Counted from the stretch's first letter, positions 6,558-14,487 are shown. The stretch is 15,628 nucleotides of DNA from Chloroflexota bacterium (GCA_003513015.1 DOTA01000438.1:1-15628); one strand, 5' to 3'. The notes: generated from the letters alone by a model not told the origin. Made by a program: numbers and translations.

Positions 6558-6577
6558 CCCTTCGTGGGTATAATTGC
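6558..6577 (+). repeat. 20-base direct repeat, copy 2, overlapping a -10 box
   Basis: CCCTTCGTGGGTATAATTGC at 6558-6577 matches copy 1 with two differences. One difference turns TATTAT into TATAAT, so this copy carries a perfect -10 hexamer on the plus strand. It also shares CCCTTCGTG with the short tandem repeat at 7828-7836. Confidence 0.65.
6569..6574 (+). promoter_or_regulatory. Candidate -10 box for the M20 peptidase gene
   Basis: TATAAT at 6569-6574 is a perfect -10 and would give a leader of about 50 bases before the start at 6631. No convincing -35 lies 16-18 bases upstream (sequence ATTTAT or TTTATA). Confidence 0.4.
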
Positions 6578-6630
6578 GCTTTGCAACCCAAAGACTCGTT
6601 ATTAACACATACAAAGGTATGCGAGGCCGC

Positions 6631-7818
6631 ATGAACCCCCAAATTGACCCTTCCTATGTTACCAAAACGCTAAAAAACCTGATCCGCATCAACTCGATCA
6701 ACCCGCGCCTCTCGCCGGATGGCCAGGGTGAAGCCGAAATTGGGGCTTATGTGGCCGAGGCCCTCCACAATCTTGGCCTGCAAGTGACCACCTACGAAAT
6801 CGAACCCGGCCGGGTTAATGTGGTGGGGATTTTGAAGGGCACGGGGGGCGGGAAAGCGCTGCTTTTGAATGCCCACATGGATACCGTCGGGGTGGAGGGG
6901 ATGCTGGGAGATCCCTTTGGCGCGGAAATCCGCGAGGGGCGCCTGTACGGGCGCGGCGCGCAGGATATGAAGGGCAGCCTGGCCGCCATGCTGGGCGCGG
7001 CTAAAGCCCTGGCGGAGGCAGATGTTCAGTTTACCGGAGATGTGATCGTAACCGGGGTGGCCGATGAAGAACACGCCAGTATCGGAATGGATGACCTCGT
7101 TAAGCACGTGAGCGCCGAGGCTGCCATCGTCACCGAACCCACCGATTTGACGCTGTGCCGCGCCCACCGCGGCTTCATCTGGTACGATGTGGAAACCTTC
7201 GGGCGCGCCGCCCACGGCAGCCGTTTTCAAGAGGGGATTGACGCCAACATGCGCATGGGGCGTTTTCTGGCGCAACTCGATGTGCTAGAGCAGGAACTCC
7301 GCCAGCGCCCGCCGCATCCGCTGGTGGGTCCGCCTTCCCTACACGCCGCTCGCTTGCAAGGCGGCTCGGAGGTGAGTATTTACGCGGCCCATTGCTTACT
7401 GCAAATCGAGCGGCGCACGACCCCGGGCGAAAGCGAAGCCCAGGCCACCGCGGAACTCCAGGAGATCATCGACCAACTCCAGGCCCAGGATGTCACTTTT
7501 CGGGCCACGGTCACACCTGCCTTTCAACGGAATCCCTTCGAAATTCCTGAATCCGCCCCAATTGTGAGACATTTAGCCCAAGCTATGAGAAAATATACGG
7601 GTACAGAACCGCGTCATACCGGGCAGACCTTTTGGACGGATGCGGCTATTTTAGCGGATGCCGGCTTCGAAACCGTGCTGATCGGCCCTGTAGGCGGCGG
7701 CCTGCACAGCGCCGAAGAATGGGTCGATCTGCAATCCGTGCACGATTTAGCCCAAATTTTGGCCGACACAGCTCTGAGTTATTGCCAAACGGCTGAGATT
7801 TCGGCAAATACTTTCTGA
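6631..7818 (+). CDS. M20-family metallopeptidase (ArgE/DapE/ACY1/CPG2-like)
   Basis: This 395-residue protein has the complete di-zinc amidohydrolase pattern. It contains H82 and D84 in NAHMDTV, the bridging D112 in GRGAQDMKG, the E146-E147 pair in ADEEHASIGM, and E169 in VTEPTDL. It also has H195 of the dimerisation domain (AAHGS) and the last ligand H359 in GGGLHSAEEW. The family hydrolyses N-acyl amino acids, small peptides or carbamoyl bonds in the cytoplasm; the substrate here is unknown. The ATG at 6631 follows GAGG with four bases of spacing. ATG at 6619 and TTG at 6574 are in frame but less likely, and the latter lies inside the -10 box. The gene faces away from the Gfo/Idh genes and is followed 113 bases later by an MFS transporter, so import followed by hydrolysis is a reasonable guess. 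Confidence 0.9.
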   Translation: MNPQIDPSYVTKTLKNLIRINSINPRLSPDGQGEAEIGAYVAEALHNLGLQVTTYEIEPGRVNVVGILKGTGGGKALLLNAHMDTVGVEGMLGDPFGAEIREGRLYGRGAQDMKGSLAAMLGAAKALAEADVQFTGDVIVTGVADEEHASIGMDDLVKHVSAEAAIVTEPTDLTLCRAHRGFIWYDVETFGRAAHGSRFQEGIDANMRMGRFLAQLDVLEQELRQRPPHPLVGPPSLHAARLQGGSEVSIYAAHCLLQIERRTTPGESEAQATAELQEIIDQLQAQDVTFRATVTPAFQRNPFEIPESAPIVRHLAQAMRKYTGTEPRHTGQTFWTDAAILADAGFETVLIGPVGGGLHSAEEWVDLQSVHDLAQILADTALSYCQTAEISANTF

Positions 7819-7830
7819 CCAAGTTTTCCC

Positions 7831-7857
7831 TTCGTGATCTTCGTGTCCTTCGTGATA
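7831..7857 (+). repeat. Three 9-base tandem repeats based on TTCGTG
   Basis: TTCGTGATC, TTCGTGTCC and TTCGTGATA follow one another with an exact 9-base period just after the M20 stop codon. From my knowledge of environmental bacterial genomes, short CACGAAG/TTCGTG strings recur between genes. A related CACGAAG lies at 6279-6285 in the other orientation. Nothing else but A/T-rich sequence and a weak ribosome site is seen before the next start at 7932. Confidence 0.65.
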
Positions 7858-7931
7858 AATGTTTTTTCATATTTGCGAAAATACACCGTTAGTCGCGAGT
7901 AAATAAACTTCCTTTCAAAGAGAACTCATCC

Positions 7932-9209
7932 ATGACAACCCCTCTCACCGCCCTCGATCACGAAATAGAGAAAAATTACAAACACAATTTCATCGTCAAC
8001 TTTTTTGATGGCACAGCTTTCTGGTTTGGGGCCAGCTTTTTTGCCTACCGCACGATTTTACCGGTTTATATCGCCAACCTGACCGACAGCGAATTTGTGA
8101 TCGCCCTGCTTTCGGTGATCCTTTCGACCGGCTGGCTGCTGCCGCAGTTGTTTACCGCCAATTGGGTACAACGCTTGCCACTTAAAAAATATGCCCCAGT
8201 GAACGTGGGATTCTGGAGTGAGCGCCTGCCGATTTTATTGCTGGTGCCCTCGGCCTGGTTGGCCACCATCTCAACGCAATGGGCGCTGGTGGCTTCGATG
8301 ATCTGCATTGCCTGGCACATCGTTGGCGCGGGGATGATCGCCGTGGGTTGGCAGGATATGATCGCCAAAGTCTTTCCGCTGGATCGGCGCGGCCGCTTTT
8401 TCGGCATCACCAACTTTGGCGGCACGGCCACTGGCATTTTGGGCGCTTCCATAGTGGCCTGGCTGCTGGGCCGCCACGAGTTCCCGTACAGCTATATGTG
8501 GGCCTTCTTTTTGGGTTCGGTTTTTATCTTCATCTCCTGGTTTTTCCTGGCGATGACCAAAGAACCCCGCATCGAACCCGAAACCACCCGCGTTTCCAAC
8601 CAGGAATATTGGAAAAAGCTGCCCGCCATTGTGCGCCAAAACGCCAACTTCCGCCGCTATCTCATTGCCCAAATCTTTATGGGAGGCGGCAATTTGTCCA
8701 TCGGATTTTTAGCGGTTTACGCCATACAACGCTGGGATTTACCCGACAGCCAGGCCGGAATCTACACCGTTGCCATGCTGATTGGGCAAGCCCTGAGCAA
8801 TCTGGTATTTGGGTGGCTCGCCGATAAAAAAGGCAACAAACTCGTTCTGGAGATTGCCGTGCTAACCACGGCCCTGAGCGCGGGCATCGCGGCCCTGGCC
8901 CCCAGCGGCGGCTGGTTTTTACTGGTCTTCTTTTTGGGCGGCATCACCAACGCCGGGTTTATGTTAGCCGGGATTATGATTGTGTTCGAGTTTTGTGCCC
9001 CGGAGATCCGCCCGACCTATATCGGGATTAACAACACTTTCAACGGAATCTTTTCAATCGTTACCCCCCTGCTCGGCGGCTGGCTGGCTGCGACCTTTGG
9101 CTATCAATTCATGTTCGCCACCACCTTCGTGGTCTGTTTGTTCGGTTTGAGCTTGCTGCGTTTTTGGGTGCATGAGCCGCGAACTAGCAACCTTAAAGCA
9201 ACGCCATGA
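7932..9209 (+). CDS. Major facilitator superfamily (MFS) transporter
   Basis: This 425-residue membrane protein has about 12 predicted hydrophobic segments in two halves, separated by a hydrophilic stretch around residues 205-235. MFS landmarks include DRRGRFFGI after the fourth segment and GWLADKKGNKLVLE in the loop between segments 8 and 9, which corresponds to the conserved MFS loop motif. It has no signal peptide; the N-terminus is a polar, presumably cytoplasmic segment. Such permeases move sugars, organic acids, peptides or drugs using a proton gradient. The substrate is not readable. The upstream ribosome site is weak (AAAGAGA). Its stop overlaps the next gene's start as ATGA, so it is translationally coupled to the ParB-like/Usp protein. 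Confidence 0.88.
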   Translation: MTTPLTALDHEIEKNYKHNFIVNFFDGTAFWFGASFFAYRTILPVYIANLTDSEFVIALLSVILSTGWLLPQLFTANWVQRLPLKKYAPVNVGFWSERLPILLLVPSAWLATISTQWALVASMICIAWHIVGAGMIAVGWQDMIAKVFPLDRRGRFFGITNFGGTATGILGASIVAWLLGRHEFPYSYMWAFFLGSVFIFISWFFLAMTKEPRIEPETTRVSNQEYWKKLPAIVRQNANFRRYLIAQIFMGGGNLSIGFLAVYAIQRWDLPDSQAGIYTVAMLIGQALSNLVFGWLADKKGNKLVLEIAVLTTALSAGIAALAPSGGWFLLVFFLGGITNAGFMLAGIMIVFEFCAPEIRPTYIGINNTFNGIFSIVTPLLGGWLAATFGYQFMFATTFVVCLFGLSLLRFWVHEPRTSNLKATP

Positions 9210-10912
9210 GCACAAATCCGCAATATCGCTCGGCCCTGATAGATTTTCAGAAAATGCGGCGGCGGGTTGCCCTGCAAAATATCTTCGCCCTGGCCGGTAA
9301 ACAACCGCAGTTGCTCTCGTATCAAAGCGTGCGCGAGCAACTGCACGCCGTTGAGAAGCCCAACACGGAATTGCGCGAAATTCCCATTAAGGCCATTCAA
9401 GGGAGCGTGGGGCGTTACGCAGATTTCACACAAGATTTTCTCCCTAAAGCCAGCGTAGACCCACAGCGTTGGGCACGCGTTAAGACGCAATTTTCCAGCC
9501 TGGAGGGAGTGCCGCCTATCGATGTTTACCAGATCGGGGAAGTTTATTTTGTCATCGACGGCAACCATCGCGTCTCTGTGGCGCGCGGTATGGGCAACCA
9601 AACCATCGAGGCTTATGTACGGGAAGTAAAATCCCGGGTGCCGCTAAAGCTGGATGAAGATCTCGATCAATTCATACTCAAAGCCGAACTGGCCGAGTTT
9701 TTGGAGGCCACCCAAATCGATCATCTGCTGCCCGAGGTGGATTTTACCGTCACCGTGCCGGGGCGCTATACGATCATCTTGCAGCAAATCGAGGCCATTC
9801 ACTTCTCGCTAGAGATTCAGCAAAATCAATCCGTTCCCTATGAACGGGCCGTTAAATCCTGGTACGATCAAGTTTATTACCCGATTGTGGCGCTCATTCG
9901 AGAGCAGCATATCCTGGCCGAATATCCCCAGCGCACCGAGGCCGACCTGGTTTTGTGGATTGCCAAACATCGCGCGGCACTGGCAAAATCCCTGGGCTGG
10001 GAGATCACCACGGATAGCGCTGTCAAGGCTTTGCCGCCTGAATCCACTTCCAACCTGGAACGCCTGCGAGAACGCGCCCGTTTATTTTTCTCGAAAATCA
10101 TCCCCGTCCAAGCCATTAACGGGCCAACTCCCGGCACCTGGCGGCAAGAAAAATTGGCCAACCCGCAGGGCCGTTTGTTTGGCAATATTTTGGTAGTCGT
10201 CGATGGCACATCCCAGGGCTGGCAAGCGCTGACGCAATCCCTGATGATCGCTGATTTGGAGGGATCGCAACTCTTTGGGTTGCACATATCTGCTCCCAAT
10301 AACGGGATCAAGCCCGAAGAAAAGCGAAGCATCCAAACCGAATTCGAAGAACGCTGCCGGGCCAACAATGCTTCTGGTCAATTGGCCTTCGAAACCGGGG
10401 AATTTACTGAAATCATCGTCGCGCGGGCCTCTTGGGCCGATCTGGTCGTTATTCCGGAAATCGCACTTTCGGGTGAAAATCTCCACGATTTAGTGCAAAA
10501 CTGCCCCACGCCGCTTTTAATTCTCAAACCACAGCACACCGTTTTCAAGCGCCTCTTGCTGGCTTATGATGGCAGCCCCAAATCTGAGGAAGCGCTGTTT
10601 TTGGCCGCCTATCTCGCCATCTTCTGGGAATTGGCCCTGACGGTGATTACCAGCCTCGAAACGGATCACGCCCACATCACACCTGAGACCATCCTCCAAG
10701 CCCGGGAATATCTCGAATCTTACGGCGTGCGCGCCAGTTACATCCAGAGTGAATCCGATCCTGCACTAAGCATTTTGAACGCCGCCCACGAAAAAGCCTG
10801 CGATCTCATTGTGCTCGGCGGGTACCGCCATCATACCCAGGCCGGTGCCAATTGCAGCGTACTCGATGAAGTTTTGGCAAACTCCCCACAGGCGGTCTTA
10901 ATATGTCGCTAA
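9206..10912 (+). CDS. ParB-like N-terminal domain fused to two universal stress protein (Usp) domains
   Basis: This 568-residue protein has two parts. Residues about 55-140 have a ParB/sulfiredoxin-like core: EIPIKAIQGSVGRYADF, then PPIDVYQIGEVYFVIDGNHR, where DGNHR (118-122) matches the ParB-type DGxHR active loop. This block and PIVALIREQHILAEYPQRTEA resemble the DUF4032-type family known from actinobacteria and Chloroflexota. From about 326 and again from about 447 there are UspA-like alpha/beta domains (GNILVVVDGTSQG and FKRLLLAYDGSPKS). The usual Usp ATP loop G-x2-G-x9-G-S/T is degenerate in both, so nucleotide binding is uncertain. The start overlaps the MFS stop by four bases and the end overlaps the Nudix gene by ten. 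I infer a stress or nucleotide-linked sensor; no function is established. Confidence 0.8.
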   Translation: MSTNPQYRSALIDFQKMRRRVALQNIFALAGKQPQLLSYQSVREQLHAVEKPNTELREIPIKAIQGSVGRYADFTQDFLPKASVDPQRWARVKTQFSSLEGVPPIDVYQIGEVYFVIDGNHRVSVARGMGNQTIEAYVREVKSRVPLKLDEDLDQFILKAELAEFLEATQIDHLLPEVDFTVTVPGRYTIILQQIEAIHFSLEIQQNQSVPYERAVKSWYDQVYYPIVALIREQHILAEYPQRTEADLVLWIAKHRAALAKSLGWEITTDSAVKALPPESTSNLERLRERARLFFSKIIPVQAINGPTPGTWRQEKLANPQGRLFGNILVVVDGTSQGWQALTQSLMIADLEGSQLFGLHISAPNNGIKPEEKRSIQTEFEERCRANNASGQLAFETGEFTEIIVARASWADLVVIPEIALSGENLHDLVQNCPTPLLILKPQHTVFKRLLLAYDGSPKSEEALFLAAYLAIFWELALTVITSLETDHAHITPETILQAREYLESYGVRASYIQSESDPALSILNAAHEKACDLIVLGGYRHHTQAGANCSVLDEVLANSPQAVLICR

Positions 10913-11322
10913 ACAAAAAATCTCTCGATCCCCGAAGGGATGTCATTGAAGCCGCGGGCGGTTTGCTCTGGCGCGAAACGGCCGCAGGTCGTCAGGTGGC
11001 CCTCATCCACCGCCCTTCCCATGCTGATTGGACCCTCCCCAAAGGCAAACGCGATCCCGGCGAAACCTGGCAAGAGACCGCCCTGCGCGAAGTCCGCGAA
11101 GAGACCGGGATCAAGGCCCAGTTGGGGGCTTTTGCCGGCAGCCTAGGCTACACCGTGGAAGGCATCCCTAAAGTTGTGCTATTTTGGCACATGTATGCGC
11201 CCAAAAATGACCAATTTATCGTCAATGATGAAGTTGATGATCTGATTTGGGTTCCGCTCGAAAAAGCGCTGGAATTGGTCAGTTATACCGACGAAGTCGG
11301 GCTGCTGGAAACCTGTCGGTGA
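10903..11322 (+). CDS. Nudix hydrolase
   Basis: This 139-residue single-domain protein carries a perfect Nudix box at residues 48-70 (G-x5-E-x7-REVREETGI). The segment HRPSHADWTLPKGK before it is typical of diadenosine-polyphosphate and MutT1-like hydrolases. These split nucleoside diphosphates linked to another group, removing damaged or signalling nucleotides, with Mg2+ held by the REVxEE residues. The substrate is not known. The start at 10903 lies inside the 3' end of the ParB-like/Usp gene (10-bp overlap) and the stop shares one base with the next start (TGATG). This points to tight co-expression in one operon. Adjacency to Usp domains, which often bind ATP or related nucleotides, suggests a nucleotide-stress theme (inference). 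Confidence 0.92.
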   Translation: MSLNKKSLDPRRDVIEAAGGLLWRETAAGRQVALIHRPSHADWTLPKGKRDPGETWQETALREVREETGIKAQLGAFAGSLGYTVEGIPKVVLFWHMYAPKNDQFIVNDEVDDLIWVPLEKALELVSYTDEVGLLETCR

Positions 11323-12152
11323 TGGGTCTCGCTTTGGCCCTGACCGCGGCTTTCTCCTGGGGCGCGGGTGATTTTTGTGGCGGCTTAGCCAGCCGCAAAG
11401 TCAACCAGTTTCAAGTGTTACTATTAACAACTTCAAGCAGTTTGTTGTTGCTTTTTCTGTTTGCGCTCTTCGAAAAAGAGAGTTTGCCAGCAGGCTGGGA
11501 TGCCGCGCTGGCGATCACCGCGGGGATCAGTGGTTCGCTGGGGTTGGCGGCCCTCTACCGTGGACTCAGCTTGGGGAATGCAGCGTTGGTTGCGCCGGTG
11601 GCCGGGGTGATCGGGGCTATCATTCCCACATTAACCGGCTTATTTTTTGAAGGTTGGCCCAGTTTTCTGGTACTGCTCGGTTTTGCACTCTCCCTCGCGG
11701 GGATTTGGTTGGTCGCTCGTTCCAACGAAAAGAGTCCCCATTCCACGCGAAGTGGCTTGGGATTGGCAATCTTGGCCGGAATTGGTTTTGGCGGATTTCT
11801 GGCGCTCATTGCCCAAATGAAGACGGAGGATATTTTTGGGCCGCTCGTGTTATCCAAATTAGCTTCGCTGGTGCTGGCTATTTTCTTAATCTGGATGCGC
11901 CGCCTGCCTCTCCCCAAACCTGGCGTCTCCCCAGTGGCGATCGTGTCTGGTGTCCTGGATGCAGGTGGTAATATTTTGTATCTGTTTGCCACCCAATTTA
12001 TCCGATTGGATGTGGCAGCGTTGCTCTCTTCGCTTTACCCGGCGGCAACCGTGTTATTATCGGGCTTGATCCTGAAAGAAAAATTATCTCGCCAGCAATG
12101 GATGGGCGTAAGCACCTGCCTGTTGGCAATCATGTTAATTACCTCCGGATAA
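11322..12152 (+). CDS. EamA/DMT-superfamily transporter
   Basis: This 276-residue protein is very hydrophobic, with about ten segments arranged as two similar halves, as expected for the drug/metabolite transporter EamA family. It opens MGLALALTAAFSWGAGDFCG, the usual first segment with the SWG motif. The repeat end of half one (APVAGVIGAIIPTLTGL) is matched by LSSLYPAATVLLSGLILKEK in half two. Such proteins export or import amino acids, nucleotides or small metabolites across the inner membrane; the cargo is unknown. A longer in-frame start at 11247 lies inside the Nudix gene, so I chose ATG at 11322, which overlaps that stop by one base (TGATG). The gene ends 12 bases before the helicase. 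Confidence 0.88.
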   Translation: MGLALALTAAFSWGAGDFCGGLASRKVNQFQVLLLTTSSSLLLLFLFALFEKESLPAGWDAALAITAGISGSLGLAALYRGLSLGNAALVAPVAGVIGAIIPTLTGLFFEGWPSFLVLLGFALSLAGIWLVARSNEKSPHSTRSGLGLAILAGIGFGGFLALIAQMKTEDIFGPLVLSKLASLVLAIFLIWMRRLPLPKPGVSPVAIVSGVLDAGGNILYLFATQFIRLDVAALLSSLYPAATVLLSGLILKEKLSRQQWMGVSTCLLAIMLITSG

Positions 12153-12164
12153 AACCCCAACGCG

Positions 12165-14279
12165 ATGTCTCTCTCCCCTACCTACCTGACCCCTGAACAA
12201 CGCGCCATCATCGAGCAGCCCTTTGATGCGCGCATTTTTCTCGAAGGCCCCGCGGGCTGCGGCAAATCCACGGTGGGATTGGAACGCGTCAACTACCTGC
12301 TGCAAAATGGCCTCCCCGGTAACCTGATTTTGCTGCTGGTACCCCAGCGCACCCTGGCCGCGCCCTATTACGAAATGCTGCGCAGTCCGGCCATCCCCGC
12401 AGGCGGGACTGTCAGCATCCTCACCATCGGCGGCCTGGCCCGGCGCATGGTCGATCTCTTTTGGCCGCTCGTCAGCGAACAAGCCGGTTTTGCTCATCCC
12501 GACCAGCCGCCCACCTTTCTCACTCTGGAAAGCGCCCAATATTACATGGCCTATCTCGTGCGGCCGCTCTTCGAAGAGGGCTATTTTGATTCCATCACCA
12601 TCGACCGCAACCGTATCTACAGTCAAATTGTTGATAACCTCAATAAAGCCGCGGCCGTGGGTTTCTCGTACAGTCAAATCGGGGAGCGCCTCAAAGCGGC
12701 CTGGGTCGGCGAACCCGCCCAGGCTCATGTTTACAGCGATGCCCAGGAATGCGCCAACCGCTTCCGCCAGTTTTGCCTCGATCACAACTTGCTCGATTTT
12801 TCGCTGCAGCTCGAACTCTTCCGCCACTTTCTTTGGCCACAGCCGCGAGTACGCCAATATCTCAACCGTGAATATCGCCACCTGATTTTCGACAATCTGG
12901 AGGAGGATATGCCTCTGGCCGCGGATTTGCTTCACGAGTGGCTGCCCGATTTTGATTCGGCGCTGCTGATCTACGATTTGGAGGGTGGCTACCGCCAATT
13001 TTTATCCGCGGACCCCCAGACTAACTACACCCTGAAAGCGCGCTGCGAGGTTCAAGCCGAACTTCAAGAGGGGTTCATTTCCTCGGAGGGCATCTCCGCC
13101 TTTGGCTTAACCCTGGCCTCAGCCCTGACCCCCGAGCCTGATCTCGCCGAGTTGCCCCCCCACCCCAACGCTGACGCCTTGCCGATTTACCACTCGCCCC
13201 TCGAAACCCGCTATCACCCCGAAATGCTCGATTGGGTCACGGATGAAATCGCGGCCCTGGTCGAATCCGGCACCCCGCCGGGTGAAATTGTGGTTTTAGC
13301 ACCCTACCTTTCAGATTCGCTTCGCTACTCATTGGCTACACGCATACAACGACGCGGGATTCCCACGCGGGCGCACCGGCCTTCGCGGGCTTTGCGAGAG
13401 GAACCTTCCACGTTATGCCTGCTAACGCTCACGGCCCTGGCTCATCCCCAATGGGGCCTCCCACCCCAAAAATCCGATCTGGCCTATGCTTTGATGCAAG
13501 CGATTGCGGGGCTGGATTTGGTGCGCGCTCAAATCCTGGTCGATGCAATTTATCATCAGAAAGGGCAGATCAAACCCTTCGAAACCATCCCCCCTGAAGA
13601 TCAAGAGCGCATCACCTATCTTTTTGGCGGGCGTTACGAAACTTTACGCGGCTGGTTAGCCGATTACGCCGTGGGAGAACCCCAAGAACTTGACCATTTT
13701 CTCAGCCGTTTATTTGGCGAAGTGCTCTCGCAACCCGGTTTCGGCTTTCATATCAATTACAACGCCGCCGCAGTGGCTGCCAACCTGGTGGAATCGGTGC
13801 GCAAATTTCGCTGGGCGGTCGGAGAAGTTTTGGCCGCAGAAGGCATTGATTTGGGGCGCGAATACCTGCGCATGGTGCAAGATGGCGTGATTGCGGCGCA
13901 GTATTTGGGCAATTGGGCCGACCAACCCGAAGAGGCCGTCTATCTGGCCCCGGCTTACACTTTTTTGATGGCTAACCGCCCCGTGGAGGTGCAATTCTGG
14001 CTGGATGTGGGCGGGCGCGGCTGGTACGAGCGGCTTTACCAACCCCTGACACAGCCCTACGTGCTCAGCCGTCATTGGTCCGCGGGCGCTCCCTGGACTG
14101 ATAACGAGGAATTTGCGGCCAGCCTGACCGCGCTGCGCCGCCTGGCTTTGGGCTTAACGCGCCGCTGCCGCACGGCCATCTACTTGGGCTTAAGTGGGGT
14201 TAACGAGCAGGGTTATGAACACAAGGGGGAATTGCTACGCGGCATCGACGCGGCTTTAAGGGTCTTGGTAACGGAGTAA
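12165..14279 (+). CDS. UvrD/AddA-like superfamily 1 helicase, nuclease-less
   Basis: This 704-residue protein has an intact Walker A, LEGPAGCGKST (26-36), with a helicase-type LVPQRTLAAPYYE after it. Walker B (motif II) reads FDNLEED at 242-248 where UvrD-type enzymes have VDExQD, so the usual catalytic Glu is Asn. FWLDVGGRGW near 611-620 resembles motif V and LGLTRRCRTAIYL near 662-674 motif VI, so the second RecA-like domain seems present. No PD-(D/E)xK nuclease domain is seen at the C-terminus, and the downstream region is an IS relic rather than a nuclease gene. The start at 12165 has no clear ribosome site and follows the EamA stop by 12 bases. A role in DNA repair or recombination is inferred. 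It could be a partly inactive, AddB/RecC-like subunit. Confidence 0.75.
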   Translation: MSLSPTYLTPEQRAIIEQPFDARIFLEGPAGCGKSTVGLERVNYLLQNGLPGNLILLLVPQRTLAAPYYEMLRSPAIPAGGTVSILTIGGLARRMVDLFWPLVSEQAGFAHPDQPPTFLTLESAQYYMAYLVRPLFEEGYFDSITIDRNRIYSQIVDNLNKAAAVGFSYSQIGERLKAAWVGEPAQAHVYSDAQECANRFRQFCLDHNLLDFSLQLELFRHFLWPQPRVRQYLNREYRHLIFDNLEEDMPLAADLLHEWLPDFDSALLIYDLEGGYRQFLSADPQTNYTLKARCEVQAELQEGFISSEGISAFGLTLASALTPEPDLAELPPHPNADALPIYHSPLETRYHPEMLDWVTDEIAALVESGTPPGEIVVLAPYLSDSLRYSLATRIQRRGIPTRAHRPSRALREEPSTLCLLTLTALAHPQWGLPPQKSDLAYALMQAIAGLDLVRAQILVDAIYHQKGQIKPFETIPPEDQERITYLFGGRYETLRGWLADYAVGEPQELDHFLSRLFGEVLSQPGFGFHINYNAAAVAANLVESVRKFRWAVGEVLAAEGIDLGREYLRMVQDGVIAAQYLGNWADQPEEAVYLAPAYTFLMANRPVEVQFWLDVGGRGWYERLYQPLTQPYVLSRHWSAGAPWTDNEEFAASLTALRRLALGLTRRCRTAIYLGLSGVNEQGYEHKGELLRGIDAALRVLVTE

Positions 14280-14324
14280 TGGGTGACTGGGAAGCCAAAT
14301 TCAGTAGACCACGACTTTGCTGAA

Positions 14325-14358
14325 TTTAGCACACTAACCTTGTTGAAGTTGTGCTAAA
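14325..14358. repeat. 9-bp inverted repeat after the helicase
   Basis: TTTAGCACA at 14325-14333 is repeated in reverse complement at 14350-14358 with a 16-base loop. It lies 46 bases after the helicase stop. Without a T run on the plus strand it is a weak terminator candidate; it could also relate to the nearby IS relic. Nothing else recognisable lies between 14280 and 14487. Confidence 0.4.
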
Positions 14359-14487
14359 AACACTTCCTACAAACCTGTTTAGGATGCTGATTATCCTGAA
14401 TCCGTGATCTACTAAAATTACGCAGTTACTTCCCATCTTCCGCACCAAACAATAGCAGATTTGGAGAATATCGGGTAAGCTTGGCGC

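Larger units (their letters stand above)
6244..6630. other. 387-bp divergent intergenic control region
   Basis: This gap separates the minus-strand Gfo/Idh gene (start 6243) from the plus-strand M20 peptidase (start 6631). It must hold promoters for both directions. It contains a TCACAAAG/CTTTGTGA inverted repeat (6294-6323), a CACGAAG element (6279-6285), two near-identical 20-base repeats (6351-6370 and 6558-6577), and a TATAAT box at 6569-6574. I see no credible gene or structured RNA in it. Confidence 0.6.

Noticed and set aside
7831..7857. The TTCGTG triple as a small CRISPR array
   Set aside because: The period is only 9 bases with no spacers, and there are no cas genes in the window.
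12135..12998. Long open frame on the minus strand opposite the helicase
   Set aside because: It is the shadow of the helicase gene, whose motifs are in the plus-strand frame; no ribosome site or family motif supports the reverse frame.
14325..14358. The 9-bp hairpin as a confident operon terminator
   Set aside because: The stem is short and A/T-rich at its ends, with no T run on the plus strand.
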